From CAZEHS01 sp964511875 (GTDB lineage Bacteria; Bacillota; Clostridia; Peptostreptococcales; Acidaminobacteraceae): DNA of 22,459 nt. The position numbers and the translations under genes are program-made. The notes beneath the pieces were generated by a model. That model ran no database searches and was not told the origin of the DNA. It saw nothing but the letters and a program-made list of their open reading frames with translations. This document shows, in pieces, positions 1 through 7,613 of the stretch. The stretch lies in NCBI GenBank assembly GCA_964511875.1, contig CAZEHS010000049.1, forward strand, positions 1 to 22,459, in the 5' to 3' direction. How positions within the stretch are numbered: the stretch's first letter is position 1; each line of letters begins with the position of its first letter.

Positions 1-97
1 AAACTCCAACGTCACTACTCATCTAATATCTCATGAATGGCGGTTTGTGTCAAGAGAATCACGGAAATTACTTGAAAAAAGTCATCGTTTTTACGGG

Positions 98-550
98 TTA
101 ATCCTTTTGGAAACGGCTTGTTTCAATAAGTTCAGTAAGTGCTCTTTCAAAAGCCTGATTATTATCCGAATTTCTTTTTGAGGCTTTACCGGCATGGATC
201 CCATGCTTGCGGCGGAGTTCCTGATGGAGGTGGCGCCGGTCCAGAAGCAGGTCTATGTTTTCGTCAGAAATCCTTATTCCGTTCTGATTAAGACATAGAC
301 CTCGCTTTGCCAATACCATGGCGGCCAGACCGTTATCCTGGGTTATGACAAGATCGCCGGCCTGAATGTGATTGGCAATGTAAAAGTCCGCGCTGTCACG
401 GGATTTATCCACTGTAACAACCTTAGCCGTATCACTTTGGATTTCATGGGCATGATTTTTTACAATCACTGCTTCCAGATTGTAATTCGAGGCGATACGT
501 GCCGCCGCGGCTACTACCGGGCACCCGTCCGCATCGATCCAAATAGTCAT
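98..550 (-). CDS. UPF0178 / YaiI-YqxD family protein (DUF188)
   Basis: A 150-residue protein that opens with the family signature IDADGCPV (residues 4-11) and continues with KNHAHE, VDKSRDSADFYI and the D-x-VITQDNGLA segment typical of the DUF188/YaiI family. These proteins have a PIN/NYN-like nuclease fold, but their biochemical role is not established, so I give no function. The ATG at 550 is chosen because AAAGGAG lies a few bases before it; an in-frame ATG 30 bases upstream has no ribosome site and would add ten residues that do not belong to the family. It lies 53 bases downstream of the MltG-like gene on the same strand and may be cotranscribed with it. Length matches the family (about 150). 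The family call is firm, the function unknown. Confidence 0.9.
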   Translation of the reverse strand: MTIWIDADGCPVVAAAARIASNYNLEAVIVKNHAHEIQSDTAKVVTVDKSRDSADFYIANHIQAGDLVITQDNGLAAMVLAKRGLCLNQNGIRISDENIDLLLDRRHLHQELRRKHGIHAGKASKRNSDNNQAFERALTELIETSRFQKD

Positions 551-603
551 GTGAACTCCTTTCGCCTTTGCAGAAAACAACTCAACAGAGGCTGTCTAAA
601 TGA

Positions 604-1107
604 TCAATTCGCGTTGGCGATGATTTTGATGATCTCTTCAAGATCCATGCCCGTCTTGAGTTTGAAAGTACCGCTGCGCAGCTTGGGCCCCAGGCTCATT
701 TCGTCAACTTTTTTAATGAATGTGTTCACATCCGTTATCAGGCTTTTGTCTTTAAGGATTTTACCTATCGCCACACCGGGTGATCCTTCTGGAATCTTGA
801 CTGTGATTTCCTTACCTGTTACGGTCTTTGGCAGGGTGGGCTTGATAGTGATGGGTTTATCGGCATCGGATGCGTCCGTTGATTTGTCCGGTTCAGATGA
901 ATCATCCAATACCGTCTCGGCCTGAGTGGCATCAACTTCAGAATTTTGAGCCGGTGCAGGTGTTTCAACCGTTTGAAGAGCCAAGGACGTATCGATGGGG
1001 ATTGACTCGTTCAGCTTCCAGGAAATCACCATGAAAATGGCTGCAATAATCAGCAAAGAAATCAGCAAGTCACTTATATCAAATAGAAAGTCTCTGATTC
1101 GTTCCAT
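604..1107 (-). CDS. Membrane-anchored protein with MltG N-terminal LysM-like domain, no catalytic domain
   Basis: A 167-residue protein. Residues 12-30 form one hydrophobic membrane segment, residues about 36-97 are an acidic, Pro/Ser/Thr-rich low-complexity linker, and residues about 100-165 resemble the LysM-like N-terminal subdomain of the endolytic transglycosylase MltG (ITVKIPEGSP, then FIKKV, then RSGTFKLKTGM and EEIIKII). MltG itself continues with a large YceG catalytic domain carrying a catalytic Glu; here the protein stops right after the LysM-like part. It therefore probably binds or senses cell-wall material and is not a lytic enzyme. ATG 1107 is preferred to ATG 1131 because GGGAGGAT lies just upstream of it. 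An extended -10 promoter precedes it. Similarity is judged by eye, so the domain call is moderate. Confidence 0.7.
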   Translation of the reverse strand: MERIRDFLFDISDLLISLLIIAAIFMVISWKLNESIPIDTSLALQTVETPAPAQNSEVDATQAETVLDDSSEPDKSTDASDADKPITIKPTLPKTVTGKEITVKIPEGSPGVAIGKILKDKSLITDVNTFIKKVDEMSLGPKLRSGTFKLKTGMDLEEIIKIIANAN

Positions 1108-1136
1108 AGTATCCTCCCAAGTCTTAATCACTATTC

Positions 1137-1165
1137 AGTTTAGCATAAAAAAATGAACGGTTGAA
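1137..1165 (-). promoter_or_regulatory. Predicted sigma-A promoter for the MltG-like gene
   Basis: On the minus strand, TTCAAC (1165-1160), a 17-base spacer and TAAACT (1142-1137). The three bases before the -10 read TGC, giving an extended -10 element. It sits 30 bases from the start codon, just after the terminator of the upstream gene, which is where a promoter is expected. The -35 is weak. Confidence 0.5.
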
Positions 1166-1175
1166 GTGCTATGCA

Positions 1176-1206
1176 GAAGAAAAACTCCTGAGGTATCAGG
1201 AGTTTT
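1176..1206 (-). terminator. Intrinsic terminator after the O-antigen ligase-like gene
   Basis: A perfect 11-bp inverted repeat (1181-1191 with 1196-1206) with a GGTA loop. Read on the minus strand it is followed by a T-rich run, TTTTTCTTCT, about 20 bases beyond the stop codon of the upstream membrane-protein gene. Confidence 0.9.
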
Positions 1207-1228
1207 AGAAGGTCGGAATTCTGAAATG

Positions 1229-2422
1229 TCATCGGTTCGATGACCAGGTTTTTACCGGATTCTCAGTCGTGTTACCTGAACCTCGCCATACGGATGGTCT
1301 GAGGTCTCTGGCGGCAGCAGTGCTTATTTCTCCTGTCATGGCGAAGATCAATCCTGAAGTTACAAAGAACAGAAGACCGCCCTGAGGAACCAGGATGATG
1401 AAATCAACCAGTCCATGACCGATAATAAGCGCCTGGATGGCAGCTAAAAGGGGTGTTAAGCTGCAGCCGTTGCTATGAAGGAACTTAAGACTTCGAATCA
1501 AATGGTATTTAAGGTAGAAATAGGCGGTAAGGCCTACGGAACCAAGAGTAGCTGCAACCGTGAACCAGATATTATGGCCGTGAATTTCGCCGGAGTATCT
1601 GTAAATCCCCAAAAGACCCCACCCGGATATGGGTTTTTGCTGAAACATCTCTTTGCAGATATCCCAAATGGCCTCTCGGCTGTTAACTGGGTGACTGATT
1701 TCAGGTATGACGAAAGTCAGGCCAACGACCAAACCGAACATCAGACCAAGAGGAACAAGACTTCCCTGATCCTTTCGGAAACAGGCATAAACAATGAAGC
1801 CGGAAACCAGACCCAGAACTGCGCCTCTGGAACCGGTGAAGGCCATGACCACCGCGAATAGGACAGCCGCCAGGAGGAAAAGAGTTTTCTTCCGGCCGGT
1901 TTCTTTTTCGAAGAAGAAGTAACTGACAAGAACCATTGCGGCAAACCATGCTCCCGTAACATTGGGATTTCCAAAGGTGCTGTATATCCTGTGTGCATCA
2001 GGATCCGGAATATATGTGGGACTCCAGAAAAACCTTGAAATCCATGACATGTCATAAAAAAGCGATGCGGCCTTTTCAGCCAGACCGAGGGCAGCGGAAA
2101 AAAGCGAGAATTTCAGGACGGACTTCATCAGCGTCTCAACCCTTGATTCATTATTGCAGAACATCTGAAGATAAATGCTTAGCAGCAGATAACCTAAAAT
2201 CACGAAGGCGGCTGCCAGGGAAAGCTTATCCAGATTTACAAATCCTACTGCCGCAGACCACATGAACACGAAAAACAGCCCAATATTCCATGGACTTTTC
2301 AATACTGCGGGATTTTGAAGAACTGCATAGCGGTTCTTATATACCAGGATGGCCGTATAAAGCACCGGAAGCAGGGCTGTGTAGGGCGATAAGACAACCA
2401 GAAAAACACCTAAAGACATCAT
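1229..2422 (-). CDS. O-antigen ligase/polymerase (Wzy_C) family membrane protein
   Basis: A 397-residue, strongly hydrophobic protein with about ten predicted membrane segments. The Wzy_C/O-antigen ligase pattern is visible: GNPNVTG (151-157), GSRGA at a membrane border (197-201), SREAIW (248-253) and GWGLLG followed by HGHN (281-284) in the large loop, then GSVGL. In this family the loop Arg and His act in transferring or polymerising undecaprenyl-linked glycans at the outer face of the membrane. In a Gram-positive cell that suggests cell-surface polysaccharide or wall-glycan ligation; the actual substrate cannot be read. ATG 2422 is chosen because AAGGAG lies 9 bases upstream; an ATG at 2440 lacks a ribosome site. 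No other glycan genes adjoin it, so it stands alone between terminators. Confidence 0.82.
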   Translation of the reverse strand: MMSLGVFLVVLSPYTALLPVLYTAILVYKNRYAVLQNPAVLKSPWNIGLFFVFMWSAAVGFVNLDKLSLAAAFVILGYLLLSIYLQMFCNNESRVETLMKSVLKFSLFSAALGLAEKAASLFYDMSWISRFFWSPTYIPDPDAHRIYSTFGNPNVTGAWFAAMVLVSYFFFEKETGRKKTLFLLAAVLFAVVMAFTGSRGAVLGLVSGFIVYACFRKDQGSLVPLGLMFGLVVGLTFVIPEISHPVNSREAIWDICKEMFQQKPISGWGLLGIYRYSGEIHGHNIWFTVAATLGSVGLTAYFYLKYHLIRSLKFLHSNGCSLTPLLAAIQALIIGHGLVDFIILVPQGGLLFFVTSGLIFAMTGEISTAAARDLRPSVWRGSGNTTENPVKTWSSNR

Positions 2423-2484
2423 GTATGTGCACTCCTTCATAATCTGTACGAGAATTAACGTGTATACAAAATAATTCCCTATAC

Positions 2485-2493
2485 ATCATACCA
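2485..2493 (-). promoter_or_regulatory. Possible extended -10 promoter for the O-antigen ligase-like gene
   Basis: The minus strand reads TGGTATGAT (2493-2485), an extended -10 element (TGn + TATGAT), about 62 bases before the start codon. I see no convincing -35 hexamer, which extended -10 promoters can lack. Confidence 0.4.
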
Positions 2494-2561
2494 GAAAAAT
2501 CGAGAGAATGCATGTCTACTTGCAGTAATCGAATTAAAGGACGGCATGAAATCATGAATAA

Positions 2562-2594
2562 TCAAAAAGAAAATCCCAAAGGAACTCTGGGATT
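2562..2594 (-). terminator. Intrinsic terminator after the PilZ gene
   Basis: Inverted repeat AATCCCA (2572-2578) with TGGGATT (2588-2594). On the minus strand it is followed by TTCTTTTTG, directly beyond the pilZ-type stop codon at 2599. It closes the mogA-like/PilZ transcript. Confidence 0.82.
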
Positions 2595-2598
2595 CATA

Positions 2599-3246
2599 TC
2601 AATCGGACATTCTTTTCTGTCTGCTCTGTTCGCCGAAAATATATGATATCAGCCGGGACCGATCCTTTTCAGAAGTATCAGTGAAGCGTATACGGATAAT
2701 GAAACGCTGCGACGGCTCGTCGAATACCATCGTCTCCAAAACTTCTCCGGTAAGTTCAAAGGATTCCTTATTCAAATCCAGCTTCACTTTAAGTTTCGCA
2801 CCAGCTCTTGGCCGCATTGGGAGGATGCATCGGATCCCCCCTGCACTGATGTTCTGAGTCAGGCCGTCCTGAAAGCCCTCACCGCTGATCGCTAATTGAA
2901 CATCCCGGAGGATCGGAAGACGGTAGTACTGGCGGCGCTGTGTCTGACAGACGTCTTCAATCAGTTCAACGACGAGTGTGGAGGTATCGCCTTTTCGCTT
3001 GCACTGGAGGATTCTACCGTTCATCTCCAATATACCGGAAGAATCTTTGCTGGCTACCAACCTTATCGTGTGATCAGAACAAAGGGATCCGTGTGCATGA
3101 TGGACAGGTGCCTGAATAACGAGTGTATTATTATCAATCAAAGATTCAAAGGATGACTCCAAGGTCAACGGGGAGCCTTCAACTGCTTCGAATGATAATT
3201 CCAATTTATCTCCGGCGGACAGCAGTTTGTTCAGCCGAGTATTCAT
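2599..3246 (-). CDS. YcgR-like PilZ domain protein (cyclic-di-GMP effector)
   Basis: A 215-residue protein with two parts: residues about 8-95 form a beta-rich YcgR-type N-terminal domain and residues about 103-207 a PilZ domain. The cyclic-di-GMP binding signature is complete: RxxxR at R105-R109 within QRRQYYRLP, and N132-x-S134-x-x-G137 in NISAGG. Family members bind cyclic-di-GMP and slow flagellar rotation or adjust exopolysaccharide export. No flagellar gene is in the window, so the target is unknown. ATG 3246 is used because AGGAGG ends 8 bases before it; the in-frame GTG at 3255 overlaps that ribosome site. It lies 69 bases beyond the MogA-like gene and probably shares its transcript. 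An HD-GYP protein encoded near 10 kb may degrade the same ligand. Confidence 0.9.
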   Translation of the reverse strand: MNTRLNKLLSAGDKLELSFEAVEGSPLTLESSFESLIDNNTLVIQAPVHHAHGSLCSDHTIRLVASKDSSGILEMNGRILQCKRKGDTSTLVVELIEDVCQTQRRQYYRLPILRDVQLAISGEGFQDGLTQNISAGGIRCILPMRPRAGAKLKVKLDLNKESFELTGEVLETMVFDEPSQRFIIRIRFTDTSEKDRSRLISYIFGEQSRQKRMSD

Positions 3247-3315
3247 GATACACACCTCCTGGAATGCAGTGAAAAAGAAATTCGCTTTCGTTCTGTATTG
3301 ATAAGGGGTTGATAT

Positions 3316-3807
3316 CTACTTTCTGGCACAGTCCCAGGCTCGTCCTGTTAGAATTTCCAAGCCATGGTCCAGAACTTTTTCAAGGGTGCTCAGATTTTCC
3401 GAAACAGCTTTGGGGCTGCCCGGCAGATTGATGATGAGGGTACTGCCCCGCACTCCTGCAACCGCGCGGCTGAGCATGGCTCTGGGAGTGATTTCATAGC
3501 TGGCTGCACGGAGCATTTCAGGGATTCCTGGGGCCGGTCGATGAATCACATCCATTGTGGCTTCAGGTGTCCAATCTCTGGGGGATAGACCGGTACCACC
3601 ACTGGTCAGGATCAGGTCACAGGCTGAATCGTCACACAGTCTGATTAATTCCTGTGAAATGATGGCACGTTCATCGGGTATGATTATTCTTTCTATTAGG
3701 ATATATCCTTTATCGGATAAGAACTGCTGAATGACGTCGCCGCTGACATCCTGACGTTCGCCGCGGGAGCCTTTGTCACTGGCGATCACTATTGCTGCAT
3801 TAAACAT
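3316..3807 (-). CDS. MogA/MoaB family molybdenum cofactor biosynthesis protein
   Basis: A 163-residue single-domain protein of the MoCF fold. TSGGTG (68-73) followed by D78 and the TPEAT segment (80-84) form the molybdopterin-binding signature, and PGSPKAV near the C-terminus matches the second conserved loop. MogA adenylylates molybdopterin before molybdate insertion; MoaB proteins are close relatives, and I cannot separate the two by eye. ATG 3807 has AAAGGAGG just upstream and a good sigma-A-like promoter. No other molybdenum-cofactor gene is nearby, so it is isolated from its pathway here. Family call firm, subfamily uncertain. Confidence 0.9.
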   Translation of the reverse strand: MFNAAIVIASDKGSRGERQDVSGDVIQQFLSDKGYILIERIIIPDERAIISQELIRLCDDSACDLILTSGGTGLSPRDWTPEATMDVIHRPAPGIPEMLRAASYEITPRAMLSRAVAGVRGSTLIINLPGSPKAVSENLSTLEKVLDHGLEILTGRAWDCARK

Positions 3808-3833
3808 GGCTGCCTCCTTTTAATTCATTACTA

Positions 3834-3862
3834 ATTATACATGTAACGGATGGGGAAGTGAA
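3834..3862 (-). promoter_or_regulatory. Predicted sigma-A promoter for the MogA-like gene
   Basis: On the minus strand TTCACT (3862-3857), exactly 17 bases, then a perfect TATAAT (3839-3834), 26 bases before the start codon. It is divergent from the murB promoter. Confidence 0.65.
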
Positions 3863-3908
3863 GAAGGTTCGCTTAAGTAGCATAGAAGCGTGTAAAAGTG
3901 GTACAGCC

Positions 3909-3937
3909 TTGCTCAGCGGGGTATAAAAAGGTATACT
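3909..3937 (+). promoter_or_regulatory. Predicted sigma-A promoter of the murB-rapZ-whiA cluster
   Basis: TTGCTC (3909-3914), a 17-base spacer, and TATACT (3932-3937). The start would fall near 3944, leaving a leader of about 72 bases before murB. It is the only good plus-strand promoter in the divergent gap. Confidence 0.6.
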
Positions 3938-3973
3938 GAATGTATTTGATATCAGTATTAATAAGGTGTCGTG

Positions 3974-3988
3974 AAGACGCAAAGTCTT
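3974..3988 (+). other. Small hairpin in the murB leader
   Basis: AAGAC (3974-3978) pairs with GTCTT (3984-3988) around a GCAAA loop, inside the predicted 5' leader of murB. Nearby bases include ACGCAAAG, GACT, GAAAG and GGTAG in an order that recalls part of a class I cyclic-di-GMP riboswitch, but most of that structure is absent. I record the hairpin only and do not call a riboswitch. Confidence 0.35.
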
Positions 3989-4015
3989 TGAGACTGAAAG
4001 GGTAGAGGGAGAATA

Positions 4016-4951
4016 ATGAATATCGACGGCCTGGAATCAGAATTGAAAAAAATCTTGGAATCGGACCGCGTTCTAATCAATGAGCCGATGCACGCCCATA
4101 CATCATTCCGTATCGGGGGGCCTGCGGATATTCTGGTCCGTCCCCATTCAATTGAAGAACTCAAGGCATGTCTGAAAGTGTTCAGGGAGAATGAGATCCC
4201 TTGGCGGATACTTGGTAATGGCAGCAATATTCTGGTTTGTGATACTGGAATTGCAGGCGCCGTAATTGAAATTTCCGACCAGTATAGTCAGATTTGCATT
4301 GACGGAAATCACATCAACGCTCAGAGCGGTGCATTGCTATCTCAGGTAGCAAACCAGGCACTCCAGGCACATCTCACCGGATTTGAATTTGCAGGCGGAA
4401 TACCTGGTACCCTTGGCGGGGCTGTGGTTATGAATGCGGGTGCCTATGGGGGCGAGATGAAGGATGTCATCGAATCCGTCACCGTACTGGACCGGCAGGG
4501 AGAAGTGCAGAATCTGGACGTTGAGGCGTTGGAATTAGGTTATAGACACAGCTGCATACTGGAAAAGGAATACATCGTCCTTGGAGTCAGACTGTGCCTG
4601 GAACATGGTGATCCTCAAGTAATTCTTGAAACCACAAAGGATCTGACTCAGAGAAGGACATCAAAACAGCCTTTACATCTGCCAAGCGCTGGAAGCACCT
4701 TTAAACGTCCGGATGGCCACTTCGCCGGGCAATTGATTGAAACGTCCGGATTGAAGGGCGTCCGTTATGGTGATGCGCAGGTATCGGAGAAGCATTGCGG
4801 GTTCGTTGTCAATGTTGGAAATGCAAGCTGCCATGATGTTGTTACCCTGATCAGTCTCGTAAGGCGAGTCGTACTCAATCGTTTCGGAGTCGATCTGGAA
4901 CCGGAGGTGAAGTTGGTTGGGAGGAGCTTTGATGCTGAAACTCACTGCTGA
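4016..4951 (+). CDS. murB: UDP-N-acetylenolpyruvoylglucosamine reductase
   Basis: A 311-residue protein with all MurB landmarks. It reduces UDP-GlcNAc-enolpyruvate to UDP-MurNAc with NADPH and FAD, a committed cytoplasmic step of peptidoglycan synthesis. HTSFRIGGPAD (28-38) and GNGSNIL (67-73) belong to the FAD-binding domain, as does FAGGIPGTLGGAVVMNAGAYGGE (125-147). SAGSTFKRP (224-232) holds the catalytic Ser, and the closing EPEVKLVG (295-302) the catalytic Glu. The ATG follows GAGGGAG at a good distance. It heads the long plus-strand cluster and its end overlaps the PHP gene by 20 bases. The gene order murB-PHP-rapZ-yvcK-whiA is common in Clostridia. Confidence 0.97.
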   Translation: MNIDGLESELKKILESDRVLINEPMHAHTSFRIGGPADILVRPHSIEELKACLKVFRENEIPWRILGNGSNILVCDTGIAGAVIEISDQYSQICIDGNHINAQSGALLSQVANQALQAHLTGFEFAGGIPGTLGGAVVMNAGAYGGEMKDVIESVTVLDRQGEVQNLDVEALELGYRHSCILEKEYIVLGVRLCLEHGDPQVILETTKDLTQRRTSKQPLHLPSAGSTFKRPDGHFAGQLIETSGLKGVRYGDAQVSEKHCGFVVNVGNASCHDVVTLISLVRRVVLNRFGVDLEPEVKLVGRSFDAETHC

Positions 4952-5663
4952 CTACCATACCCATACCCGATTCAGTCATGGCAAAGGAGATATTGAGGAC
5001 AATGTCCAAGCAGCACTCCGACTGGGCTTGAAAAAAATCGCCATTGCTGACCATGGATATGCCCATATGGGTTTTGGCATTCGCAAATCAGATCTGCCCT
5101 TGATGAAAGAAAAAATCCTGATCCTTCGAGAACGCTATCCTGATATTGAAATCCTCCTTGGGATGGAAGCAAATATCCTTGACCCGGATGGGACTCTGGA
5201 TGTGGATGATGAGGATTTGAAGCTCCTGGATGTTCTGCTGGCTGGATACCATTTCGGTTCTGCTCCGAGTGGCTGGTCCGGGATAAAGTTCCACGGGCTG
5301 AATCTTATTGCCCGGGGGGGCTATGAGTCAGCCGTGGCAAAGGAACTCAATACTCAGGCCTTCTGCAATGCAATGCTTCGTTATCCTGTCAACATACTTA
5401 CCCATCCCGGTGCGAAGGGACCTGTAGATATCTTGAGAGTGGCAGCAGTTGCTTCGCAAAGGGGTGTTTGGCTCGAAATCAATTCCCATCATGGATTTCT
5501 GACAGTTGAGCAGATAAGGGAAGCGGCACCATCTGGAGTGAAATTTGTTATTGACAGCGATGCCCACCGTCCACAGGACGTCGGAAAATGCGATGAGGGA
5601 CTGAAAAGAGCACTGGATGCGGGGATCAGTACCGATCAGCTGGTGAACTTCAGATTGGAGTGA
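4932..5663 (+). CDS. PHP-domain metal-dependent phosphatase/hydrolase (YcdX-like)
   Basis: A 243-residue protein of the PHP superfamily. The metal-binding motifs appear in order: DYHTHTRFSHG (H9 and H11), IADHGYAHMG, a GMEANILD segment, the HPG motif, EINSHH and the late SDAHRPQDVG. PHP enzymes hold two or three metals and usually cleave phosphoester bonds; the substrate here is unknown. ATG 4932 is preceded by GGGAGGAG, so it is preferred to upstream codons at 4917. The start lies inside the murB end (20-base overlap), and only 4 bases separate its stop from rapZ, suggesting translational coupling. The family assignment is firm; a histidinol phosphatase role is possible but not shown. Confidence 0.88.
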   Translation: MLKLTADYHTHTRFSHGKGDIEDNVQAALRLGLKKIAIADHGYAHMGFGIRKSDLPLMKEKILILRERYPDIEILLGMEANILDPDGTLDVDDEDLKLLDVLLAGYHFGSAPSGWSGIKFHGLNLIARGGYESAVAKELNTQAFCNAMLRYPVNILTHPGAKGPVDILRVAAVASQRGVWLEINSHHGFLTVEQIREAAPSGVKFVIDSDAHRPQDVGKCDEGLKRALDAGISTDQLVNFRLE

Positions 5664-5667
5664 TGAC

Positions 5668-6534
5668 ATGAAAATCACGATTGTCACTGGATTATCCGGT
5701 GCAGGAAAGAGTCAGGCTGTAAAAGCTTTGGAAGATCTGGGTTATTACTGCGTGGACAATATACCCCCGGTTCTGGTTCCGAAATTCGCAGAATTATGCC
5801 AGAACAGCACAGAGGGGATTGATAAACTCGGTCTGGTGATGGATATTCGCGGCGGTCGCTTCTTTGATGATATTTTTGAAAGTCTTGATGGACTGGACCG
5901 CCTGGACATGCAATACGATATACTATTTTTGGAGGCTTCGGATAACGCGCTGATCAAACGATTCAAAGAGACGCGAAGAACGCACCCTATGGCAAGGGAA
6001 GGCCGATTGGAAGCCGGAATCGCCAGGGAACGAAAAAAACTTGAGCGTCTGAAGAATCGTGCGGATACGATAGTCGATACCAGTGATATGACAGCAAATC
6101 AGCTGAAAAACGAAATAAGTAAGGCGTATAAGGAAGGACTTTCACAACCCAGCATTACCATCACTGTCCTGTCATTCGGTTTCAAGGAGGGAATGCCAAG
6201 GGATGTGGACCTGGTATTCGATGTGCGTTTCCTGCCCAATCCGTTCTATATTGAGACCTTACGGTCCATGACAGGAAATGATGAGCCGGTTCAGACCTAT
6301 GTACTTTCATTTGAGGAGACGAAGATATTCATGGATAAGCTCATGGATATGCTGATCTTCCTGATTCCCCATTATGTTAAAGAAGGAAAGAACCAGCTGA
6401 CAATCGGCATCGGCTGCACTGGAGGCAAACACAGGTCCGTGACGTTGACCAATAAACTGGGCGAGAATCTTAGGAACTCAGGGTACCGGGTCGTTGTCGT
6501 TCATCGTGACGTGGACAAAGGGAGGACCGAATGA
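5668..6534 (+). CDS. rapZ: RNase adapter / nucleotide-binding protein RapZ (YvcJ)
   Basis: A 288-residue P-loop protein. Walker A is GLSGAGKS (8-15), a Walker B-like LVMDIRGG lies at 56-63, VDTSD at 136-140, and the family hallmark GCTGGKHRSV at 249-258 near the C-terminus. In E. coli RapZ senses glucosamine-6-phosphate supply and guides RNase E to the GlmZ small RNA; in Bacillus the homologue YvcJ binds and hydrolyses GTP and influences competence. With no known GlmZ in Firmicutes, its role here is less clear. It begins 4 bases after the PHP gene and its stop codon overlaps the yvcK start as ATGA, so it is an operon member. Length is normal for the family. Confidence 0.96.
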   Translation: MKITIVTGLSGAGKSQAVKALEDLGYYCVDNIPPVLVPKFAELCQNSTEGIDKLGLVMDIRGGRFFDDIFESLDGLDRLDMQYDILFLEASDNALIKRFKETRRTHPMAREGRLEAGIARERKKLERLKNRADTIVDTSDMTANQLKNEISKAYKEGLSQPSITITVLSFGFKEGMPRDVDLVFDVRFLPNPFYIETLRSMTGNDEPVQTYVLSFEETKIFMDKLMDMLIFLIPHYVKEGKNQLTIGIGCTGGKHRSVTLTNKLGENLRNSGYRVVVVHRDVDKGRTE

Positions 6535-7529
6535 CCGGGGGGCCTAAGGTTGTCGTGATTGGCGGGGGAACGGGTCTCTCTGTCCTGCTTCGGGGTTTGA
6601 AGCATTACACCTCGAATATCACTGCGATTGTAACTATGGCCGATAATGGCGGTGGTTCGGGGATATTAAGGGAAGACTTGGGAATGTTGCCTCCCGGAGA
6701 TCTTCGGAGCTGCATCCTGGCATTGTCCAACACTGAACCGATCATGGAGCGATTACTGCAATATAGGTTCGAAGAGGGCACTCTGAAAGGGCAGAATTTC
6801 GGTAACCTTTTGATAGCAGCCATGGTGGGGATATCTAACAACTTTGAGGAAGCAATTGAAAGAGTCAATGACATCTTTGCAGTGACGGGAAAGGTTCTAC
6901 CTGCTACGACGACATCGATCAATCTATGGGGTACTTTGAAAAACGGCACGCAGGTTCATGGGGAGTCTGAACTTCCACGCAAGGCGCTTGCCGAAAAATC
7001 ACCCATCCAAACAGTGGGCTTGATCCCCGCTGATGCACCGCCCCTTCAGGAAGCTGTAAGAGCTGTATGTGAAGCGGATCTGATAGTTCTTGGGCCCGGG
7101 AGCCTGTTTACAAGTGTCATACCAAACCTTCTAATCCCAGAACTGGCGGAGAAAATCGAAAATTCTGCTGTTCCAAAAGTCTACATCTGCAATTTGATGA
7201 CCCAACCGGGTGAAACAGACCAATTGAGCGTTTGGGACCATGTGGAGGCAATTCTACGCCACACATCAGAGAAGATGATTACGGCGGTCATGGTTAATAC
7301 CGGCGTAGTGCCTATCGATATTCAGAACAAGTATCAACGGGAGGGCGCTCATCTGATAACCCTTGTGCAGGATGACCTGGAAGCCTTAAAGAACAGTGGG
7401 ATTAAAATTTACGATGATGATTTCGTGGAGATCAGGAGCAACTATTTACGACATGATGCAACCCATCTTTCAAGGAGCCTTTTGTCTCTGGTAGATGAAT
7501 TGCATTATCCGCGAGCAGTAAAATTTTAG
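6531..7529 (+). CDS. yvcK: YvcK/GlmR family factor (CofD-like fold)
   Basis: A 332-residue protein with the UDP-sugar binding glycine loop GGGTGLSVLLRGLK (11-24), the MADNGGGSG segment, the LPPGDLRSC segment and GPGSLFTSVIPNLL in the second half, which are the YvcK/GlmR landmarks. In Bacillus this factor is needed for growth on gluconeogenic carbon sources, binds UDP-GlcNAc and stimulates GlmS, linking central carbon flow to wall precursor synthesis. That fits its place with murB and rapZ. One small deviation: most relatives read ADDGG or ADDGGGSG, here ADNGG, a conservative Asp-to-Asn change. The ATG follows AAAGGGAGG and overlaps the rapZ stop. Confidence 0.94.
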   Translation: MTGGPKVVVIGGGTGLSVLLRGLKHYTSNITAIVTMADNGGGSGILREDLGMLPPGDLRSCILALSNTEPIMERLLQYRFEEGTLKGQNFGNLLIAAMVGISNNFEEAIERVNDIFAVTGKVLPATTTSINLWGTLKNGTQVHGESELPRKALAEKSPIQTVGLIPADAPPLQEAVRAVCEADLIVLGPGSLFTSVIPNLLIPELAEKIENSAVPKVYICNLMTQPGETDQLSVWDHVEAILRHTSEKMITAVMVNTGVVPIDIQNKYQREGAHLITLVQDDLEALKNSGIKIYDDDFVEIRSNYLRHDATHLSRSLLSLVDELHYPRAVKF

Positions 7530-7613
7530 AGAAATTGCTTTTGCGGAAGGAATTAGATGGGTACGGAAAGAACTATCTGTAAATGATGACGTTGTAATCA
7601 GGATGTGATGTGT

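Noticed and set aside
368..925. 185-residue plus-strand open frame
   Set aside because: It runs antisense across two minus-strand genes that have good ribosome sites and recognisable domains.
1475..1861. 128-residue plus-strand open frame
   Set aside because: It lies fully antisense to the O-antigen ligase-like gene, has no ribosome site and no family resemblance; it is a shadow frame.
3944..4015. Full cyclic-di-GMP riboswitch before murB
   Set aside because: Only part of the conserved bases is present, and the leader is too short to form the complete two-helix fold.
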